Assembly (NCBI RefSeq): GCF_025813715.1
Contig: NZ_CP107532.1
Span: forward strand, 2,542,001 to 2,606,000
DNA: 64,000 bases
Source: Methylobacterium sp. FF17
GTDB lineage: Bacteria > Pseudomonadota > Alphaproteobacteria > Rhizobiales > Beijerinckiaceae
Direction of reading: 5' to 3'
Translations under genes and position numbers: made by a program
Shown: positions 7,833 to 16,890 of the stretch, piece by piece
Layout: every line of letters begins with the position of its first letter
Numbering within the stretch: position 1 is the stretch's first letter
The notes under the pieces: model-generated
What the model was told of the DNA's origin: nothing
The model's input: the letters and a program-made list of their open reading frames with translations, nothing else
Databases searched by the model: none

Positions 7833-8933
7833 TCAGGTAGCAGCGACGACCGCATTCGGTGCCTCCGTATAAACCAAGGGCCCAATCCGGAGAAAGCGGG
7901 CGAAGCGCGCCGCATCGGCCGCCGCGAGATCGTTCCAGCGCCGGACGTTGTCCCGCGAGGCGGCGCGTGCGGCCGCGAAGGCGGGGCTGCCGGCCCAAGC
8001 CCGTATCGCGTCCGCTGCGCCGGCGGGATCCACCGGATCGATGAACAGGCCGGAGGCGCCGAGCACCTCCGAGAAGACGGGCCCCGCCGGGGCGACGATG
8101 GGCAGGCCGCCATGCTGCGCCTCGAGCAGCGGCAGGCCGAGCCCCTCCGCCTTCGAGGTCGACAGGAGGAGGTGGCAGCGCCCGGCGAGGTGGCGCAGGG
8201 CCGCGTCGTCGAGGTAGCCGTGCAGGGTCAGGAAGGGTGGCGGCGCGTCGAGGAAGGCGTGGCGCCCCCAGCCGACCCGCCCGACGATGTGCAGTTCCGC
8301 CCGCATTCCGGCGGCGTTGAGGGCCGCCACGATGGCGATGGCGGACGGATAATCCTTGCGCGGCTCGATCGTACCGATGGCGAGCAGGCGCAGGGGCTCC
8401 CCCGCCACCGGCGCCGGTGGCGGAGACAATCCGGCGAGGCCGAACACGTCGTGCACCGGCGGCCGCAGCAGGGCGACGAGGGCCTGACGCGCGCAGAGTG
8501 CCCGCACCGCGGAGCCGGTGGTGCGGGAATTCACCAGGAAGCGGCGCCCGAAGCGCATCGCGAAGGCGAAGCTCGGCGCCATGTAGAGCCGGGTCTTCCA
8601 GCTGAGATCCTCCGGGCGCGTCAGCAGGAAGGTATCGTGGATGTAGGCGATGCAGCGGTCCCGCAGCAGAAGCGTCGCCAGCGGGCCCGGCGGAAAGCCG
8701 GGAAAGATCGCCAGCGCCGTCGGATCGGCGAGCGCGCGAAGCGGCAATTCGACCTGCTGGCTCAGCATCAGGCCCGGCAGGTTCGCCGAGCGGATCGCGA
8801 CGACCGGATGGGGACGCAACGTCTCCGCGCCGAAGAGATCGACCGTTACCCGCTCGATGCCGGTGATGTGGTCGCGCAGGTGGGTGTGGTCGACGTAGAG
8901 GCGCACCGGTTCGGCGCGGTGTGCGGCCGTCAT
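7833..8933 (-). CDS. glycosyltransferase family 4
   Basis: 366 aa GT-B glycosyltransferase. The N-terminal acceptor half begins RLYVDHTHLRDHITGIERVT and continues through RCIAYIHDTFLLTRPE. The donor half has LRLLAIGTIEPRKDYPSAI (the usual VG.lepRKN), HIVGRVGWG, FLTLHGYLDDAALRHL and the sugar-binding STSKAEGLGLPLLEAQHGGLP (EGFGLPxxEAxxxGxP). It probably adds a hexose to a lipid-linked oligosaccharide on the cytoplasmic face. The ATG at 8933 overlaps the stop of the preceding glycosyltransferase by four bases (ATGA), so the two are translationally coupled. Confidence 0.9.
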   Translation of the reverse strand: MTAAHRAEPVRLYVDHTHLRDHITGIERVTVDLFGAETLRPHPVVAIRSANLPGLMLSQQVELPLRALADPTALAIFPGFPPGPLATLLLRDRCIAYIHDTFLLTRPEDLSWKTRLYMAPSFAFAMRFGRRFLVNSRTTGSAVRALCARQALVALLRPPVHDVFGLAGLSPPPAPVAGEPLRLLAIGTIEPRKDYPSAIAIVAALNAAGMRAELHIVGRVGWGRHAFLDAPPPFLTLHGYLDDAALRHLAGRCHLLLSTSKAEGLGLPLLEAQHGGLPIVAPAGPVFSEVLGASGLFIDPVDPAGAADAIRAWAGSPAFAAARAASRDNVRRWNDLAAADAARFARFLRIGPLVYTEAPNAVVAAT

Positions 8934-11041
8934 CGCGAACCTCGCCGCATCCAGGCCCCGAGACGGACACCGGCATAGAGCCCCCGGCGCAGCCAGAGCG
9001 GCATGCCGCGGCCCAGCACGGCCTGCTTGATCCGGCGTGCCGTGCGGATCGCGGCCGGTGAGGGAGCGGGCACGGTGCCGCTGCGGCCGGGCGCTCGCTC
9101 CCGCGCCATGGCGAACTGCCCGAGCATCTCGGGCGCGAAGCGGATGCGCCCCGTGCCGGCACTCGGCGGCAGGAGGCCGTCCGCCACGAGGGCATCGTTG
9201 AGCCGCATCAGGGCCGCCGCGTGGCTGCTCCGCGCCTCCGCCGCGACCCGGCCGAGGGCGCCGAGGCGGTGCCGCTCGGCGGCGTCGCGGATCAGGGCCC
9301 GCAACGCAGTCTCCAGGGCCTCGGGCTCCGGGTCGGTGAGGCGGCCCGAGACGCCGTCGATCACCGCCGTGGTCAGGCCGGTCGAGCGGTAGGCGACGGT
9401 CGGCGTGCCGCACAGGGCGGCTTCCACGGGCGTCTGGCCGAGCGTCTCGTTGCGGCTCGCGGTCACGTAGATGTCGCAGGCGCCGTACCAGCGCGCCAGG
9501 GTGTCCTCGTCGCCGATCGGCCCGGCCACCACGAGGCCGGCGAGGCCGAAGGCGGCGGGATCGTCCAGGCGGCCGACCGCGACGAACCCGATGCCCGGCC
9601 CCGCCACCCGCGCCAGGATCGCGGCGAGATCGGCCGCGCCCTTGCCCGGCGCATCGGCGATGACGGCCGCGAACATCACCAGGACCACATCCTGTGGAAG
9701 GCCGAGCGCGCGGCGCAGGGCGGCGCGGTCGCCCGGCCGGAACACGCCGGTCGGGAAGGCGAGGCCGATGCGCCCGATGCGGGCGCTCTCCGGTGCGAGG
9801 CGACGCGCGATCGCCTCCGTCCAGGCCGAATTCGCCAGGAGGAGCGGCGCGTGCGGGCCGGTGAGGACCGCGCGCTTGCCCGCATGAGCCGCCGCGATCC
9901 GGTCCGGGGCGAGCTGCGGATAGGCGGTGGGAGAGGGGCAGCCGGCATCGCAGCCTCGGGCAATCACCGGGCAATCGCCCGGGAAGGCGCAGCGGCCCGT
10001 GAGCGGAAACAGGTCGTGGAGGACGGCCGCGACGGGCGCGTGCCGCCCCAGGCGCTCGAGGATCCCGGTGCTCCGCGTGGCGCCGTGAAGGTTCCCCGCC
10101 AGGATCAGGTCGTAGCCCCTCGCCGCGACTGCCGCCTCGGCGCGCGGGACGTGCTCGGTCCATTCGGCCGCCGCCGCCGGGACCTCCGCCCCGAGGGTGA
10201 GGTGCGTCACCCGGTGTCCTCCAAGGACGAGGGCGTCGGCGAGGCGACGATGACCGATGCCGGCGCCGCCGGAATAACCCCGGTCCGTCAGCATCGCGAC
10301 CGAAAGGCCGGGCGGCATCGGCGCGACGGTGTCCTCGAGGGTGTGCTGGAGCAGGACGGGACGCTCGACGCGGGCGAGCCGGGCCCCCCGACGGACGAGG
10401 TGCGGCCACAGAGCCGAGACCGGGGACGCGGCTTCGGGATCGAACCCGCCGGCGGCCTGGACGCAGGCGCGCGACAGCAGCATCTCACCCCCGGTGAACG
10501 GCGCGAGCGCCCCCTCCGGCGGCGCTTCCTCCCGCAGGAGGCCGGGCGGGGCCGCCGGGGCATCGAGGCCGAGGGGCTCTGCCCCGAAGACGAGGCGCAG
10601 GCCCGCGACGATGTCGGCACCGCTCAGCGCCGCCTCCAGCCCCAGGGCGGCGAGCGCGCCCGGCGCGAGCAGGTCGCCTGCCCGCAGGAGCATCACGGCG
10701 TCGGTTTCGGGATCGGCGAGGCCGTCCGCGAGCCGTGCGCCCGCATCGGTGTCCCGGTGGACGAGGTCGCAGCGCAGGTCGCGATAGCCCTGGGCCTCGA
10801 CGGAGGCGCGGGTGGCGGCCAGACCCCGGGTTCGCGGGTCGCCGAGGATGAAGATACGGATGCGGGGCCAGACCCGGTCCCCGGGCAGCGCCCAGGCGTT
10901 CGCCACAATGGCCGGCGCCCCGAAGGGCCAATCGGCGACGCCGTGCGCCGCCGGGCCGAAGGCGACGGCCTCCGGCTCCGGATCGGCCATCGCGGGGGAA
11001 GCCTCGAGCCGGTTCGTCACGCTGCGTCGATCACCCGCCAT
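8930..11041 (-). CDS. two-domain glycosyltransferase (degenerate GT2-like N-terminus plus GT4)
   Basis: 703 aa. Residues about 50-235 look like a GT2-type domain (IFILGDPRTRGLAATRASVE, then DAVMLLRAGDLLAPGALAAL in place of a DxD, and FTGGEMLLSRACVQAAGGFD). Residues about 250 onward form a GT4 domain (SVAMLTDRGYSGGAGIGHRR, AAVLHDLFPLTGRCAFPGDC, LLANSAWTEAIARRL, CDIYVTASRNETLGQTPVEA). The ASRNETLGQTPVEAALCGTP segment is the donor-site EX7E-like motif. The GDCPVIARGCDAGCPSP cysteine cluster occurs in some GT4 enzymes. I infer sequential sugar addition; whether the first domain is active is doubtful. It is the first gene of the operon, with the next glycosyltransferase coupled by ATGA. Confidence 0.85.
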   Translation of the reverse strand: MAGDRRSVTNRLEASPAMADPEPEAVAFGPAAHGVADWPFGAPAIVANAWALPGDRVWPRIRIFILGDPRTRGLAATRASVEAQGYRDLRCDLVHRDTDAGARLADGLADPETDAVMLLRAGDLLAPGALAALGLEAALSGADIVAGLRLVFGAEPLGLDAPAAPPGLLREEAPPEGALAPFTGGEMLLSRACVQAAGGFDPEAASPVSALWPHLVRRGARLARVERPVLLQHTLEDTVAPMPPGLSVAMLTDRGYSGGAGIGHRRLADALVLGGHRVTHLTLGAEVPAAAAEWTEHVPRAEAAVAARGYDLILAGNLHGATRSTGILERLGRHAPVAAVLHDLFPLTGRCAFPGDCPVIARGCDAGCPSPTAYPQLAPDRIAAAHAGKRAVLTGPHAPLLLANSAWTEAIARRLAPESARIGRIGLAFPTGVFRPGDRAALRRALGLPQDVVLVMFAAVIADAPGKGAADLAAILARVAGPGIGFVAVGRLDDPAAFGLAGLVVAGPIGDEDTLARWYGACDIYVTASRNETLGQTPVEAALCGTPTVAYRSTGLTTAVIDGVSGRLTDPEPEALETALRALIRDAAERHRLGALGRVAAEARSSHAAALMRLNDALVADGLLPPSAGTGRIRFAPEMLGQFAMARERAPGRSGTVPAPSPAAIRTARRIKQAVLGRGMPLWLRRGLYAGVRLGAWMRRGSR

Positions 11042-11282
11042 GCTCCTCCCGCCGGAACGTGTCCGGGAGTATGGCTGCCGAGGACTGAATCTTCGATGAG
11101 TCGGAATCCTCGAATGGGCGCCATGACTGCGAGGGGAACCGCTTCGGTCTCGCGGGCGAGGCCGTCCTCGCGCCGGTCGAGGCCGTCCCGGAAGTGTCCG
11201 CGCGCCGCGAGGGGCTCGGCATGCGGGGGGCGCTCCGCCCGAACGCGGACCACCCCCACGACGCGATGATGGCGGGGCGCGC

Positions 11283-12347
11283 TTACGGAATGATCCGCTC
11301 GGCCCGCAGGCGCGTGAACAGGTCGAAGAACGAATCGTCGCTCGCCTGGTAATCGAGGAAGCCGAGGCGCCGGCTCTTGCTCATGTCGGTGACGACCTCG
11401 ATGGGCCGGCCGAGATCGGCATCCGTGTGCCAGGCCGAGGCGAGGCGTCCGAGGTCGCTCTCCTTCAATGTCTCTCGGGCGGCGATCTCGCTCCAGAGCT
11501 GCGCGGCGCCGTCCATCTGCTGCTCCAGGGGCTGGGGCGCGCCATCGAAGGGGGCGGCCTCGATGCCGAACCATTCGGCGATCCGGCCCCACATCCAGCT
11601 CCAGCGGAAGACGTCGCCGTTGACGATGTTGAAGGCCTCGTTGCGGGCGGCCGGGGTGGTCGCGGCCCAGGCCAGCTGGCGCGCCAGGATGCGGGCGTCA
11701 GTCACGTCGGTCAGCCCGTTCCACTGCGCGGCTGAGCCGGGGAAGCGGAAGGGGCGGCCGGTCTCGCGGCAGAGGGTGGCGTAGGTGGCGAGCGTCACGC
11801 CCATGTTCATGGCGTTGCCGAGCGCGTAGCCGATGATGGTGTGGGGCCGGTGCACGCTCCAGCCGAAGCCGTCCCGCGCGGCGGCGGCGAAGACCGCGTC
11901 CTCCTGTGCATAGTAGAAGTTCTCGACATCGAGCCGTCCCTGCGATTCGCGGAACGGAGTCTCGGGCAGGGTCCCCTTTCCGTAGGCCTCGAAGGGTCCG
12001 AGGTAGTGCTTGAGGCCGGTGACCAGCGCCACGTGCTCGACGCCGCCGTTCGGCCGCAGTGCGTCGAGGAGGTTGCGCACCATCGCGCCATTGACCCGGA
12101 TGTTCTCGGCCTCGGTCTCCTGGCGCAGCCAGGTGGTGATGAAGACGTGGCTCGGTCGCAGATCCGTCAGGGCGCTCGCGAGGCTCGCCGGATCCAGGAG
12201 GTCGGCGGCCACCGGCGTGATGCCGGGCAGGTCGGCCGGAGGACGCCGCGCGAGGCCGGCGACCTCCCAGCCTTCCGAGACGAGGTGCTGCGCCAGGTTG
12301 TTGCCGACGATGCCGCTGACGCCGGCGATGAGTGCGGTCCTGCCCAT
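11283..12347 (-). CDS. SDR-family NAD(P)-dependent reductase, PRISE-like
   Basis: 354 aa extended SDR. The Rossmann motif is ALIAGVSGIVGNNLAQHL. The catalytic region has GLKHYLGPFEAYGKG and, downstream, FYYAQEDAVF, with HRPHTIIGYALGNAMNMG near the substrate loop. These are hallmarks, from memory, of the progesterone 5beta-reductase/iridoid-synthase-like (PRISE) enone reductases, where a Tyr in the YYxxED segment replaces the usual YxxxK. Likely role: reduction of an activated C=C bond of a small enone. The ATG at 12347 follows AAGGAGGCCCGC. It is divergent from an HxlR regulator, the usual arrangement for an inducible detoxifying reductase. Confidence 0.85.
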   Translation of the reverse strand: MGRTALIAGVSGIVGNNLAQHLVSEGWEVAGLARRPPADLPGITPVAADLLDPASLASALTDLRPSHVFITTWLRQETEAENIRVNGAMVRNLLDALRPNGGVEHVALVTGLKHYLGPFEAYGKGTLPETPFRESQGRLDVENFYYAQEDAVFAAAARDGFGWSVHRPHTIIGYALGNAMNMGVTLATYATLCRETGRPFRFPGSAAQWNGLTDVTDARILARQLAWAATTPAARNEAFNIVNGDVFRWSWMWGRIAEWFGIEAAPFDGAPQPLEQQMDGAAQLWSEIAARETLKESDLGRLASAWHTDADLGRPIEVVTDMSKSRRLGFLDYQASDDSFFDLFTRLRAERIIP

Positions 12348-12461
12348 GCGGGCCTCCTTGACTGAGGTTGCGTCGTCTTGATCCGTCGGGGAGCTATGCA
12401 GACGGTGGCGGCCCTGCCAGACGGCACCGTTCGGGGACATAGGCACCAAAGGGTAACCGGC

Positions 12462-12839
12462 ATGGAGCGGCATGGGACGGAGGAAGAATGGCGGGAGGAT
12501 TGCGCCCCGCGCCGGGTGCTCGAACTCTTCGCGACCAAGTGGACCAGCATGGTGCTGCACACCCTGAAGGCCCGCCACGGCGGCAGCGCCCGCACCGGGG
12601 TGCTCCAGCGCAGCCTGCCCGGCATCTCGAAGAAGATGCTCACGCAGACCCTGCGCGACATGGAGGCGAGCGGCCTCGTCACCCGGCACGTGGCCGGCAC
12701 GGTGCCACCGGCGGTGGCCTACCACCTGACCCCGCTCGGCGAGCGCTTCGTCGAGCCAGTGGAGATGCTCTACGGCTGGGGACGCGCGAATGCCGACGCC
12801 CTCGACGCCTTGAAATCCCGTCCGACCTCCCGCCGCTGA
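12462..12839 (+). CDS. HxlR-family transcriptional regulator
   Basis: 125 aa winged-helix regulator. It has the diagnostic HxlR layout: an N-terminal cysteine (EDCAPRRVLELFATKWTSMV), then RTGVLQRSLPGISKKMLTQT, LRDMEASGLVTRHV and PPAVAYHLTPLGERF. Members often sense electrophiles through the Cys and repress a divergently transcribed oxidoreductase, here the PRISE-like reductase. The ATG at 12462 follows AAAGGG; another in-frame ATG at 12396 would add a poorly conserved tail. Confidence 0.88.
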   Translation: MERHGTEEEWREDCAPRRVLELFATKWTSMVLHTLKARHGGSARTGVLQRSLPGISKKMLTQTLRDMEASGLVTRHVAGTVPPAVAYHLTPLGERFVEPVEMLYGWGRANADALDALKSRPTSRR

Positions 12840-12840
12840 A

Positions 12841-12870
12841 CAGGGCCTCGCCGCCGGAACGGCGACCCTG
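12841..12870. terminator. hairpin between convergent genes
   Basis: Arms CAGGG...CGCCG / CGGCG...CCCTG around a six-base loop, two bases past the HxlR stop and facing the 12884-13072 gene. It is probably bidirectional; there is no T-run. Confidence 0.5.
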
Positions 12871-12883
12871 CGCGTGCGTCCGG

Positions 12884-13072
12884 TCAGGCCTCGCTGCCCT
12901 GAGGCCGAGGCGGTGCTTCGTAGCCGCCGGTCTCCGGGGGTTTGTCCGATTTCGGGTAGGGGGAGGCCGGCGCGTGGGGGCCCCCGACCGCGGCCTCCAT
13001 CTCGGCTTTGTCGGCCTGCCGCGCCTGCGGTGTGCCGGCGGGTTCGGGTGTCCGGTTCTGCTCGGTGCTCAA
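12884..13072 (-). CDS. small Pro-rich hypothetical protein
   Basis: 62 aa, hydrophilic and apparently disordered: MSTEQNRTPEPAGTPQARQA, then a short Ala/Glu helix (KAEMEAAVGG) and a Pro/Tyr-rich end (SPYPKSDKPPETGGYEAPPR). No signal peptide, membrane segment or known domain. Codon use is as GC-rich as its neighbours. Gene status rests on the clean start after a GGAGGG-type ribosome site and on its fit between two hairpins. Confidence 0.5.
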   Translation of the reverse strand: MSTEQNRTPEPAGTPQARQADKAEMEAAVGGPHAPASPYPKSDKPPETGGYEAPPRPQGSEA

Positions 13073-13159
13073 AGCGCCCTCCTGCCTGTTTCATCAGGGG
13101 AAGAAGCACCAGTTCTTCCGGTTCCCTTCGTGCGTCCGCTTCCCTTGCGTTCCCCGTTC

Positions 13160-13181
13160 CCCGGCGGCGCGGGCCGCCGGG
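13160..13181 (-). terminator. hairpin after the 13195-13659 gene
   Basis: Perfect 9 bp stem CCCGGCGGC / GCCGCCGGG with a four-base loop, 14 bp beyond the minus-strand stop at 13195. Confidence 0.55.
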
Positions 13182-13194
13182 ACGGATCGATGCC

Positions 13195-13659
13195 TCAGAA
13201 GGTGGGCAGGCAGGCGGACCGGTCGGTGTGAAGCACGATGTCGCCCTGTCGCGGGTTGTTCAGTGCGAACGGCCGGGTCGTCTCGTAGGGCGCGAAGCCG
13301 CGCCCCAGTTCGTTGGCGAAGAAATCGTGGCCGAACTCGAAGTAGCAGCGGTCCAGGACCGCCTGGTAGCCGAAGGTTTCCTGTACCACCGGGGCGCCGA
13401 GGGCGGCGGGATCGCCGCGCAGGCCGGGCCGTCCGCAATAGCCGGCGAGATTGAGCGTGCCCGGGCGCGAGAGGCGGATCGACCGCGAGCCGCCGGGCCG
13501 GACGCTGAAGGACGGGCCGCCATCCTGAGAGGCGACCAGCACCAGCGGCGAGCGGTTGTGGACGGTGCGGACGCAATCGGCGGCGGCACCGGCCGCTCCC
13601 ATCAGCAGCGAGGCCGCGCAGAGGGCGCCTCCGAACAGCAACCGCGTCGAACCAGACAT
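13195..13659 (-). CDS. exported protein of unknown function
   Basis: 154 aa from the ATG at 13659: MSGSTRLLFGGALCAASLLM opens a Sec signal with likely cleavage at AAGAAAD. The mature part is about 127 residues of probable beta structure, with four Cys (ADCVRTVHNR, GYCGRPGL, DRCYFEF, SACLPTF) and several N-R-S-P-like turns. It contains FSVRPGGSRSIRLSRPGTLN, reminiscent of an Ig-like or C2-like beta-sandwich, but I do not recognise the family. Upstream in-frame starts would destroy the signal peptide. Likely periplasmic. Confidence 0.75.
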   Translation of the reverse strand: MSGSTRLLFGGALCAASLLMGAAGAAADCVRTVHNRSPLVLVASQDGGPSFSVRPGGSRSIRLSRPGTLNLAGYCGRPGLRGDPAALGAPVVQETFGYQAVLDRCYFEFGHDFFANELGRGFAPYETTRPFALNNPRQGDIVLHTDRSACLPTF

Positions 13660-14032
13660 GCGAATCTCCAAGGCGTCACCGGACGGGCCACGGCATGGGT
13701 GTGGCCGGGGCCGGCGGCGCGGATGCGCCGTCCGCTCGGCAACGCCCGACACCCCGATCGGTGCCGGATGCCCGCGACGCTTCCGCCGACGTGATGAATC
13801 GCCCCGTCCCGAAGCCGCCGTGGCCCCGTGTCAGGCGCTGTCCCGCCGGCGATCGGGACACGGGGTCGGTCCCGACGCTTCAGGAACATGAGCCGACGGA
13901 GCGCTTTGCACCAGGTCGGATGCCGTCTCGGCGTACGGCACCGCGTTCACGACAAAGGCTCGGAACGGCTTCCCATCGCAACGCGCGGGAACGGCTCCAG
14001 CCGCCCCTGAACATCGTTCCGGATCGCGCCGC
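13660..14032. other. 373 bp intergenic region between divergent genes
   Basis: No gene supported. It holds the promoters for the exported protein (minus) and the SMP-30 gene (plus). A perfect 7 bp inverted repeat TGTCCCG / CGGGACA with an 8-base spacer lies at about 13840-13861. Confidence 0.4.
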
Positions 14033-14935
14033 ATGCCAGAGACCGCCATTTCCCTCCTCGATGCGCCCCGCTGTCACCTCGGCGAGGGGCCCAGCTACGA
14101 CCCGGCGACGGATACCGCCTGGTGGGTCGACATCCTGGAGCGGCGCCTGTTCGAGGCGCCCCTGGCGGGGGGCGCCGTCCGGGTGCATGCCCTGCCGGTG
14201 ATGGCGAGCGCGGTGGCGGCGGTGGACGCGGACCGGCAGTTGCTGGCGGCGGAGGACGGCCTCTACCTGCGCGGCCTCGCGGACGGACAGCTCACGCGGT
14301 TCTGTCCACTGGAAGCCGAGGAGGCCGGCACACGCTCCAATGACGGCCGGGTCCATCCGAGCGGCGCCCTCTGGATCAGCACGATGGGGCGGGCGGCCGA
14401 GCCGCAGCGCGGCGCGATCTACCACGTCGCCGGAACGCGCGTGACGCGCCTCTACGGTGGCCTGACCATTCCGAACGCGATCTGCTTCGCCCCGGATGGG
14501 GCGACCGGGTACTTCGCCGACACCGACAGGGGCCTGCTGAACCGCGTCGCCCTCGATCCCCGCACCGGCCTGCCGACCGGGGAGCCGGCCACCCTCTACG
14601 ACCATCGCGGAGGGGAGGGCGGCCTCGACGGTGCCACCGTCGATACCGAGGGCCGGATCTGGTGCGCGCGCTGGGGCGCGTCCTGCGTCGACGCCTACGG
14701 GCCGGACGGCGCGCGCCTCCGCACCGTGCGGGTGCCGGTGTCGCGCCCGAGCTGCCCGACCTTCGCCGGACCCGGCCTCGACCGCCTCCTCGTCACCAGC
14801 GCCTACGAGGGCATGACCCCGGCGGAGCGCGCCGCCGACCCGGAGCACGGGCGCACGCTCCTGGTGGATCTCGGGCGCCTCGTGGATTTCGACGTGCGCG
14901 GCCTACGGGCGCCGGCCTTCCGCGTTTCGGCCTGA
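14033..14935 (+). CDS. SMP-30/gluconolactonase-family protein
   Basis: 300 aa six-bladed beta-propeller hydrolase acting on sugar lactones with a divalent metal. Metal-site landmarks are visible: the first-blade Glu in CHLGEGPSYDPATDTAWWVD, the Asn in TRSNDGRVHPSGALWISTMG, IPNAICFAPDGATGYFADT and the Asp in GGLDGATVDTEGRIWCARWG. The catalytic Asp is probably in the SAYEGM-preceding or GGLDGA blade; I cannot fix it further. Length is normal. The next gene, a hydroxyacid reductase, starts 108 bp later in the same direction, suggesting joint sugar-acid metabolism. Confidence 0.9.
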   Translation: MPETAISLLDAPRCHLGEGPSYDPATDTAWWVDILERRLFEAPLAGGAVRVHALPVMASAVAAVDADRQLLAAEDGLYLRGLADGQLTRFCPLEAEEAGTRSNDGRVHPSGALWISTMGRAAEPQRGAIYHVAGTRVTRLYGGLTIPNAICFAPDGATGYFADTDRGLLNRVALDPRTGLPTGEPATLYDHRGGEGGLDGATVDTEGRIWCARWGASCVDAYGPDGARLRTVRVPVSRPSCPTFAGPGLDRLLVTSAYEGMTPAERAADPEHGRTLLVDLGRLVDFDVRGLRAPAFRVSA

Positions 14936-15043
14936 GCGCCGGAGCCACGGCTCTCCTCACGGGCCGAAACTTCGGCGTCCGGGTCTGATAGGGATCGTAC
15001 GTCGCGGCCCGGCCCGGTGCCGTCCCACAGGGAGCCGACCCGC

Positions 15044-15997
15044 ATGCCATCCCCCATCCTGCTGGTCACCAGCCTGGAGCCCGCCGAGGAGGCGGCCTGG
15101 CGCGCCGCCCTCGTCGAGGCCATGCCCGGGGAAACGCTCCTGGGGGCCACAGAGTCGGGACACGTTGAATCCGGGGCCGCGCCTTCCGCCGAGATCGCGA
15201 TCGTCGCCAATCCGCCCCCCGGCGCGCTGGCGGGACTGCCGGCCCTGCGCTGGGTCCACAGCCTCTGGGCGGGGGTGGACCGCCTGGTCCTCGACGAAAC
15301 CCTGCCGCCGGTACCGGTCGTGCGCCTCGTCGATCCGGCACTCGCCGGCGCCATGGCGGAGGCAGTGGCCGCCGCCGTCCTGCACCTGCACCGCGACCTT
15401 CCCCGCTACGCCGAGCAGCAGCGCCAGGGCCTGTGGCGCCAGCACGCGGTGCGCCCGGCGCGTGAGCGGCACGTGACCCTCCTGGGGATGGGTGAGATGG
15501 GGAGCGCTGCGGCAAAGCTGCTGCAGGCCATCGGTTTCACGGTCCAGGGCTGGAGCCGCTCCGGCACGGCACGGGACGGTGTTCCCGTCCTGTCCGGTCC
15601 GGAGAGCTGGGCGCGGGCGCTCGCCTGCACCGACATCCTCGTCAACCTTCTGCCCCTGACCGTCGAGACGCGGGGGCTCCTCGATCGGGAGGCCTTCGCG
15701 CGCCTGCCCCGGGGCGCTGCCCTGGTGAATTACGGGCGGGGCGCGCACGTGGTCGAGGGCGACCTGATCGAGGCCCTGGATGCGGGCGTCCTGAGTCACG
15801 CCATCCTCGACGTGTTCGAGACCGAGCCCCTGCCGCGCGGCCACCGGCTGTGGTCGCATCCCGGCGTGACGATCCTGCCCCACGTCGCCGCGCCGACGAC
15901 GCTTGCCTCGGCCGCCGCCATCGTCGCGGCGACCGTGCGCGCGTTCCGCGAGACCGGGCGGGTGCCGGCCGGCATCGACCGCGCGCGGGGATATTAG
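15044..15997 (+). CDS. glyoxylate/hydroxypyruvate reductase A-type D-2-hydroxyacid dehydrogenase
   Basis: 317 aa. NAD(P)-binding motif GMGEMG at residues 148-153, followed by a WSRSG strand end that favours NADPH. The catalytic set is typical of GhrA: Arg in VNYGRGAHVVEGDL, Glu in LDVFETEPLPRGHRLWSHP, and His in VTILPHVAAPTTL. It reduces glyoxylate or hydroxypyruvate; in a methylotroph hydroxypyruvate reduction belongs to the serine cycle, but the dedicated HprA is a different subgroup, so this is probably accessory. The ATG at 15044 is preferred over one nine codons earlier. Its last four bases overlap the convergent gene at 15994. Confidence 0.88.
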   Translation: MPSPILLVTSLEPAEEAAWRAALVEAMPGETLLGATESGHVESGAAPSAEIAIVANPPPGALAGLPALRWVHSLWAGVDRLVLDETLPPVPVVRLVDPALAGAMAEAVAAAVLHLHRDLPRYAEQQRQGLWRQHAVRPARERHVTLLGMGEMGSAAAKLLQAIGFTVQGWSRSGTARDGVPVLSGPESWARALACTDILVNLLPLTVETRGLLDREAFARLPRGAALVNYGRGAHVVEGDLIEALDAGVLSHAILDVFETEPLPRGHRLWSHPGVTILPHVAAPTTLASAAAIVAATVRAFRETGRVPAGIDRARGY

Positions 15998-16890
15998 CCG
16001 CGCGTCCCCGACTCGGCCGCCCGCACGAGCGTGTGGAGCACCCGGTTCACCGGAGTCGCCACGCCTGTCGCGGCGCCCTGGCGGAGGATGAACCCGTTCA
16101 GGTGGTCGATCTCGCTCGGCTTGCCCCGGGCGAGATCCTGCGCCGTCGAGGAGAACTGCTCCGGCATGGCGGTGGCCAGGGCGAGAACGCGGCTGAGGAT
16201 GTCGGCGGGGAGCGCGATCCCCGACGCCTCCGCCACCGCGGCGCATTCGGCCACCACGTCCGCCATTACGTCGGCGATGCCCGCCACCCCCAGCATGCGC
16301 CCGTAGGGCAGGCGCGTGAGGGCCGAGAGCGCGTTGTAGGCGCAGTTCATGACGAGCTTGCCCCAGAGCGCCTCGAGGGCGTTCGACGACACCGTCGTGG
16401 GAATGCCGGCGGCGGTGAAGGCGACGGCGATCCGGTCACTCGCGGGGCCGGGACCGATCACGAGGTCGCCGCGCCCGTGGTGCTTGACGTGGCCCGGTCC
16501 CGCCATCTCGGTGGCGACGTAGACCGCCACCGGCACCACCGGCCGGCCGATGACGACGCCCAGACGCTCGGCGTTGTCGACACCGTTTTGGAGGCTCAGC
16601 ACCGTCGCGTCGGCGTCGAGGTGCGGGGCGATGCCCCGCCCGACCGCCTCGGTGTCCCCCGACTTCACGCAGACCAGCACGCAGGCGGCCCCGGCGACGC
16701 CCCCGGCCTCCGTCGTAGCCCCCATCGGCACGAACCCGCTCCACGCCTCGGCCTCGAGGTGCAGGCCCCGGGCGCGCACCGCCGCCACGTGCGCCCCGCG
16801 CCCGATCAGGGTGACGGGCAGGCCCGCCCGCGCCAGCAGGGCGCCGTAGTAGCACCCCACCGCGCCGGCTCCCATGATGGCGATCCGCAT
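15994..16890 (-). CDS. 2-dehydropantoate 2-reductase family protein
   Basis: 298 aa ketopantoate reductase (ApbA/PanE fold). It has the N-terminal Rossmann motif GAGAVG at residues 7-12 (MRIAIMGAGAVGCYYGALLA), LQNGVDNAERLG, the catalytic-Lys helix ALWGKLVMNCAYNALSAL, and the C-terminal GKPSEIDHLNGFILRQGA that binds substrate. Many such paralogues act on other 2-ketoacids, so panE is not assigned. The ATG at 16890 begins the Rossmann strand directly. It converges on the GhrA-type gene with a 4 bp overlap, hinting at antisense interplay but no more. Confidence 0.88.
   Translation of the reverse strand: MRIAIMGAGAVGCYYGALLARAGLPVTLIGRGAHVAAVRARGLHLEAEAWSGFVPMGATTEAGGVAGAACVLVCVKSGDTEAVGRGIAPHLDADATVLSLQNGVDNAERLGVVIGRPVVPVAVYVATEMAGPGHVKHHGRGDLVIGPGPASDRIAVAFTAAGIPTTVSSNALEALWGKLVMNCAYNALSALTRLPYGRMLGVAGIADVMADVVAECAAVAEASGIALPADILSRVLALATAMPEQFSSTAQDLARGKPSEIDHLNGFILRQGAATGVATPVNRVLHTLVRAAESGTRG

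Noticed and set aside
9221..11269. Plus-strand 682-codon open frame over the glycosyltransferase
   Set aside because: Shadow frame produced by high GC; no domain character.
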